Part shown: positions 60,613-64,000 of the stretch, piece after piece
Numbering within the stretch: the stretch's first letter is position 1
Layout: each line of letters starts with the position of its first letter
Assembly (NCBI RefSeq): GCF_003945325.1
Contig: NZ_AP019307.1
Span: 1,054,001-1,118,000, forward strand
DNA from: Nocardioides baekrokdamisoli
GTDB lineage: Bacteria; Actinomycetota; Actinomycetes; Propionibacteriales; Nocardioidaceae
DNA length: 64,000 bases
Direction: 5' to 3'
Position numbers and translations under genes: made by a program
The notes under the pieces: generated by a model
The model's input: only the letters and a program-made list of their open reading frames with translations
What the model was told of the DNA's origin: nothing
The model's database searches: none

Positions 60613-61515
60613 TCATACGGACGGCACGTACGGCTCCCGGATCAGAAAGGGGCGGCGTTCGAGACTGGGGGTGTCGTCAGCAGCGCGCGCGTAGCGGGCA
60701 GGCGAGATTCCGTACGTGCGTTGGAAGACTCGGGTGAAGCCGGCAGTCGAGTTGTATCCGGTGGCACTGGCGACCGCCGACACCGAGCCACCAGACGTAC
60801 GAAGCAGGTCCGCGGCCTTCATCATGCGGGCCCACGTGATGAAGTCGGCGACACCGATTCCGAGATGGTCGCGGAAGCGGCGTACGAGCGTTGCACGTGA
60901 CATGTGGGCTGCCTCCGCGAGCGTGTCGATGGTCCAGACCGCGCCGGGGTCTGCGATCACCGCTGCCAGCGCTGCTCGCAGAGCGGGATCGGCAATCGCC
61001 AGAAGTTGGGGTTCTCCACCTGGGGGCTGGGCTCGCAGCGCGATGACGAACAGCATCTGAGCGAGCGCATCAAGGACAGCTTGCTGCCCGGGGAGCTCCG
61101 AGGCGGAGTGGATCCGCAGAAGCGACGAGATGTGGCCGAGCTCGAGCTCGGTGCCGTTGGCTGACAGGCTGACTCGCATGGGGTTCGGCAGGTGCCGGAA
61201 CAGGAGCCGACCCGCCCCGCTCGAGAATTCGAAGTGCCCGCACAACAGATCAATCCTCGCGGAGGCAGGCCCGACGACCCTGATCTTGTGGGCGTCCCCG
61301 GTCGGCAGCAGCACGAGGTCGCCCACTGCCAACTCCATCTCGGTGCGAGTCCCGACGATCTCGACGACGCACGAGCCTTCGAGGAGGAGGTGGAACGGCA
61401 CCACGCCTGCAGGTTGCGGCGGGTTGTCCAGATGCGTGTCGCCCGACAGCAGGCAGCGCTCATCCAGGCGCGCCCGCGGTCGCGCCTGAGCGACCAGATG
61501 ACTCAGCCAGTCCAT
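60613..61515 (-). CDS. AraC-family regulator with N-terminal cupin domain
   Basis: A 300-residue regulator: N-terminal cupin_6/AraC-binding domain (ERCLLSGDTHLDNPPQP, GDLVLLPTGDAHKIRVVGP) and a C-terminal double HTH (WTIDTLAEAAHMSRATLVRR, about 207-226; ASATGYNSTAGFTRVFQRTY, about 255-274). AGGAGAGG lies just ahead of ATG 61515. It is divergent from the TehA-type transporter gene, whose promoter region has GTGATCC direct repeats 21 bases apart (61533-61539, 61554-61560), a spacing that fits AraC binding. Confidence 0.9.
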   Translation of the reverse strand: MDWLSHLVAQARPRARLDERCLLSGDTHLDNPPQPAGVVPFHLLLEGSCVVEIVGTRTEMELAVGDLVLLPTGDAHKIRVVGPASARIDLLCGHFEFSSGAGRLLFRHLPNPMRVSLSANGTELELGHISSLLRIHSASELPGQQAVLDALAQMLFVIALRAQPPGGEPQLLAIADPALRAALAAVIADPGAVWTIDTLAEAAHMSRATLVRRFRDHLGIGVADFITWARMMKAADLLRTSGGSVSAVASATGYNSTAGFTRVFQRTYGISPARYARAADDTPSLERRPFLIREPYVPSV

Positions 61516-61605
61516 GCCGTCCTCTCCTAGCAGTGATCCGATGGAGCGCGATTGTGATCCTTTCATGCCTTGTCGGTTCACATCCAGGCGTCCACGATGG
61601 TTGCC

Positions 61606-62574
61606 ATGAACAAGGAACGCTTGAGCTGGCTGCCGGTCGCGCTGTTCGGAGCCGTGATGGGCCTGAGTGGGCTGAGCCTCGCCTGGCGTCTCGCGCACGA
61701 ACACTTCGGCACCCCCAGCCTCGTCGCCGACGGGATCGGATGGCTGGCGCTGACTGCCTACATCGCGCAGATCGTCGGTTACGGCATCAAGGCGATCACT
61801 GGCTTCGGCCACGTGAAGGCTGAGTTCCGTCACCCGGTGACCGGCGCGTTGTTCGGAACGCCGTTGATCAGCACGCTGCTGGTGCCGGCGTTGCTCGCGC
61901 CGTACAACCTGACTCTGGCACACACGGTGTGGTGGATCGGCGCGGCGGGCATGGTGGCTCTCGCCTGGCACATGGCCAGTCGGTGGATGGGCATCACCCA
62001 GCAGCGTCACCACGCCACGCCGGCCTGGATCGTTCCGCTCGTCGGCCTGCTCGACATCCCACTCGCGGTGCCGGCGTTGAAGTTCAGCCACGAACCGCGG
62101 GCGGTCATGATGTTCGGCCTGTCAGTCGGCTTGTTCTTCGCCATCCCACTGTTCACGATCATCTTTGCGCGGCTGATGTTCGAAGAGCCTCTGCCAGCAG
62201 GCGGATCACCCGTACTGATGGTCCTCCTGGCACCGTTCTCCGTCGGCTTCTCCGCGTACGTGATCACGATCGGTCGGGTCGACGATCTGGCGAAGGGCCT
62301 CCTGGCGATCGCCGGGTTCCTTCTCTTGGTGCTGCTCGGCCGATTGCGGCACCTCGCGAAGTGCTGCCCGTTCCGCGTCGCGTGGTGGACCGTGAGCTTC
62401 CCGCTCGCCGCGACCGCCGGCGCGGCACTGCGTTATGCGACGCTTGCGCCATCGACTCTGGCCGACACCGCGGCAGTCGCGATGTTGACCTTGGCGACCG
62501 TGGTCATCGCCGGCCTGCTCGCGCGTACGCTGCACGGCATCGCCCGCGGGGAACTGCAGGCACTCGCCGGCTGA
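61606..62574 (+). CDS. TehA/SLAC1-family anion or dicarboxylate transporter
   Basis: A 322-residue protein with about ten transmembrane helices. The opening (RLSWLPVALFGAVMGLSGLSLAWRL in pieces), HPVTGALFGTPLIS and the central Gly/Pro-rich repeats match the SLAC1/TehA (TDT) family of anion channels and dicarboxylate/tellurite resistance transporters. Substrate unknown. ATG 61606 gives MNKERLSW; ATG 61597 is possible. Divergent from AraC (60613-61515), its probable regulator. Confidence 0.82.
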   Translation: MNKERLSWLPVALFGAVMGLSGLSLAWRLAHEHFGTPSLVADGIGWLALTAYIAQIVGYGIKAITGFGHVKAEFRHPVTGALFGTPLISTLLVPALLAPYNLTLAHTVWWIGAAGMVALAWHMASRWMGITQQRHHATPAWIVPLVGLLDIPLAVPALKFSHEPRAVMMFGLSVGLFFAIPLFTIIFARLMFEEPLPAGGSPVLMVLLAPFSVGFSAYVITIGRVDDLAKGLLAIAGFLLLVLLGRLRHLAKCCPFRVAWWTVSFPLAATAGAALRYATLAPSTLADTAAVAMLTLATVVIAGLLARTLHGIARGELQALAG

Positions 62575-62624
62575 GAGCCGGCCGTTCGTTCGATGCCGGC
62601 GTTCTCTGCCGAGGAAACGGCGCT

Positions 62625-63062
62625 CTACATCTCGTGTTCGATGTAGTGGCGCAGTTGGTCGAGTCCAGCGACGAGATGGCGCGAAACGATGCCCTTGGAC
62701 ACGAACTGACTGATGCGACCGGTCAGTCCGCCGGCCAAACGGCTTTGCAGGTGGAATTCCACCACCGCACCGTCTGCATCAGGCTCCACGCGGATGTCCA
62801 TCGAGTGATGGGTACCGCGCACCGAGCTCCACTGCAGGTGTCGTTCACCGAGCCGGACGACCTCCACCCGGCCGCCGACCTGGTTGGTTCCCAGATTGAT
62901 GAAGACATCCCACAGCCCGCAGCCGGCGGCGTCGACATCCAACGGATCGAATCGCCCGAAGCCCCCGATGATCGGAAGGATCGTCAACGGGTCGGTGGCC
63001 ACCTTCGCAACGACGTCGAGGTCGCGGCGTACGAGCATTCGCTCGATGATCTCGCCGGACAT
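62625..63062 (-). CDS. SRPBCC-family protein
   Basis: A 145-residue START/SRPBCC-fold protein (MSGEIIERMLVRRDLDVVAK, QWSSVRGTHHSMDIRVEPD, LAGGLTGRISQFVSKGIVSR). Such small proteins bind lipids or aromatic ligands. Its ATG shares one base with the stop of the upstream acyltransferase gene (TGATG), so the two form an operon; a role in handling lipid substrate is plausible but inferred. Confidence 0.75.
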   Translation of the reverse strand: MSGEIIERMLVRRDLDVVAKVATDPLTILPIIGGFGRFDPLDVDAAGCGLWDVFINLGTNQVGGRVEVVRLGERHLQWSSVRGTHHSMDIRVEPDADGAVVEFHLQSRLAGGLTGRISQFVSKGIVSRHLVAGLDQLRHYIEHEM

Positions 63063-63898
63063 CAGCCGAGCACCGGCAGCACGGTCTTGGCCGCGAGCGC
63101 CGACAGTTCGCGCTGCATCAGGCTCGTGACGTAGGCGTACGCCTGATCCCAGTCAGGATCGTCGCCATATTTTTCGCGGAGATCGATGGGCTCGAGCACC
63201 CGCATCCGAATCTTCGCCGGGAAGGGGAAGTGCGGGAGGCCTCCGGGGAGGAAGCCCCAGGGCATCGAGAACGTGATCGGCACACTCTTGATGCGCAGCA
63301 TCTTGTCGAACCGCATCAGCTTGGCCAGCGCCTTGCCGTCATTGAGCACCCAGAGGGTTTCCTGGCCACCGGTCGCAACGACCGGCACGATCTTGACGCC
63401 ATTGGCGTGCGCCAACTTGAGGAAGCCCTTTCTCCCGTCGAAGTTGAGCTTGTTCTTGTCGCGAGTCGGCCGCAACGCCTCGACGTCACCGCCGGGGTAG
63501 ACCAGTAGTGAGCCGCCTTCGCTGAACACCTGCTCGGCCGCTTCGTGGCCAGCGGTGACGGCACCGAGCTTGCGCAGCATGTGTCCGATGCCCGGGGTGG
63601 CGGTCAGAGCGCGGTGAGCCATCCCGATCATGGGACGCCCCTCAACCGTGAAGAAGGTGTTGTAGGCAAGCATGAAGATCCATGAGTCCGCCACCGTCGC
63701 GCCGCCACTGTGGTTGCCCACGAACAGCACTGGCTCGTCAGGGACGTTCTCGAAGCCTTCGACCTCGGCGCGGTGATAGACCTGTGCGATCAGCCACAGA
63801 CGGGGCAACTGGCGGCGAATGAACTCCGGGTCGCGCCCCTCGAGGCCCTCCGGGCTGGAGGTGAGGGTCTCCACGATCTTGCTGAGCGGTGATGCCAT
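63062..63898 (-). CDS. PlsC-like lysophospholipid/glycerolipid acyltransferase
   Basis: A 278-residue protein with the acyltransferase pattern: LFVGNHSGGATVADSWIFML (with NH-x-G-G and a later Asp), FTVEGRPMIGMAHRALTATPG, LLVYPGGDVEALRPTRDK and FLKLAHANGVKIVPVVATGG. This is the group found in mycobacteria (wax ester/triacylglycerol and phospholipid acyltransferases). The usual HX4D is not exact, the Asp coming four residues later. ATG 63898 follows an AGGAG/GCAGG region. Followed, in the same operon, by the SRPBCC gene. Remaining 102 bases of the window show no feature. Confidence 0.8.
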   Translation of the reverse strand: MASPLSKIVETLTSSPEGLEGRDPEFIRRQLPRLWLIAQVYHRAEVEGFENVPDEPVLFVGNHSGGATVADSWIFMLAYNTFFTVEGRPMIGMAHRALTATPGIGHMLRKLGAVTAGHEAAEQVFSEGGSLLVYPGGDVEALRPTRDKNKLNFDGRKGFLKLAHANGVKIVPVVATGGQETLWVLNDGKALAKLMRFDKMLRIKSVPITFSMPWGFLPGGLPHFPFPAKIRMRVLEPIDLREKYGDDPDWDQAYAYVTSLMQRELSALAAKTVLPVLG

Positions 63899-64000
63899 GA
63901 CGATTCCTGCTCCTCGTGCCGTCGAACTCCCGCGTGCATCATGCCGCATGCGCCGTGGGGAAGGGTCGACCCTGCAGCGGGCGACAGCGCGACGCGGCCA

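Noticed and set aside
1..64000. CRISPR arrays, tRNA or rRNA genes, prophage or insertion sequences
   Set aside because: No regularly spaced direct repeats with unique spacers, no cloverleaf-like or ribosomal sequence, and no transposase or integrase translations were seen; short tRNAs cannot be wholly excluded by reading alone.

Overview
The window reads as chromosome of a high-GC, free-living actinobacterium. The dense GC-rich coding, frequent GTG starts (and one TTG start), ATGA start/stop overlaps, a mycobacterial-type ChoD-like oxidase and KstD-like dehydrogenase, and many TetR, PucR and DUF-type actinobacterial families support this. A Nocardioidaceae-like origin is my best guess; no rRNA, tRNA, CRISPR array, phage or insertion sequence was recognised.

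Layout. 1-3.8 kb: a Nudix hydrolase cut by the window edge, a DUF202 membrane protein coupled to a transthyretin-like protein, a DUF1275 membrane protein and a KstD-like FAD dehydrogenase. 3.9-10.4 kb: a guanidine-I (ykkC-yxkD type) riboswitch leads a tightly overlapping operon of APC permease, two DUF1989 proteins, a carboxyltransferase-only urea/guanidine carboxylase homologue and allophanate hydrolase, which fits guanidine assimilation. The carboxylase has no biotin carboxylase or biotin carrier domain, the most unusual point in this operon. 10.4-21 kb: a DUF559/AbiEi-type protein flanked by two copies of a palindromic element, a two-domain fatty acyl-CoA reductase-like SDR, TetR with divergent MpaB-family oxygenase, a thioesterase, a second-type IF-1, a channel-like membrane protein, a VOC protein, a metzincin-like protease and the kduI-kduD uronate pair. 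21.1-23.9 kb: a run of small poorly characterised genes, one frameshifted, separated by recurring CTGCCGC-containing spacers.

24-32.5 kb: two large secreted repeat/Ig proteins, then a two-gene unit of an 861-residue unrecognised alpha-barrel-like protein and a GH105-type unsaturated uronyl hydrolase. 32.6-44.8 kb: a catabolic locus with a PucR regulator, gabT, glutamate dehydrogenase, gabD, an EamA exporter, a tryptophan/lysine/arginine 2-monooxygenase-family flavoenzyme, a nitrilase-family amidase, a ureohydrolase, an XRE-cupin regulator and a second succinate-semialdehyde dehydrogenase. Together these can encode the arginine monooxygenase route: arginine to 4-guanidinobutyramide, 4-guanidinobutyrate, GABA plus urea, succinate semialdehyde and succinate. 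44.9-51.6 kb: membrane, secreted, hydrolase and exporter genes. 51.6-56 kb: a DUF4334, ChoD-like GMC oxidoreductase and Baeyer-Villiger-type monooxygenase operon with divergent TetR. 56-64 kb: a giant secreted M60-like metallopeptidase, AraC with divergent TehA/SLAC1-type transporter, and an SRPBCC-acyltransferase pair.

Three different palindromic intergenic repeat families sit just 3' of genes (2.1/32.5 kb, 10.4/11.4 kb, 39.3 kb). All functions are inferred by reading translations and motifs; no database search was run.
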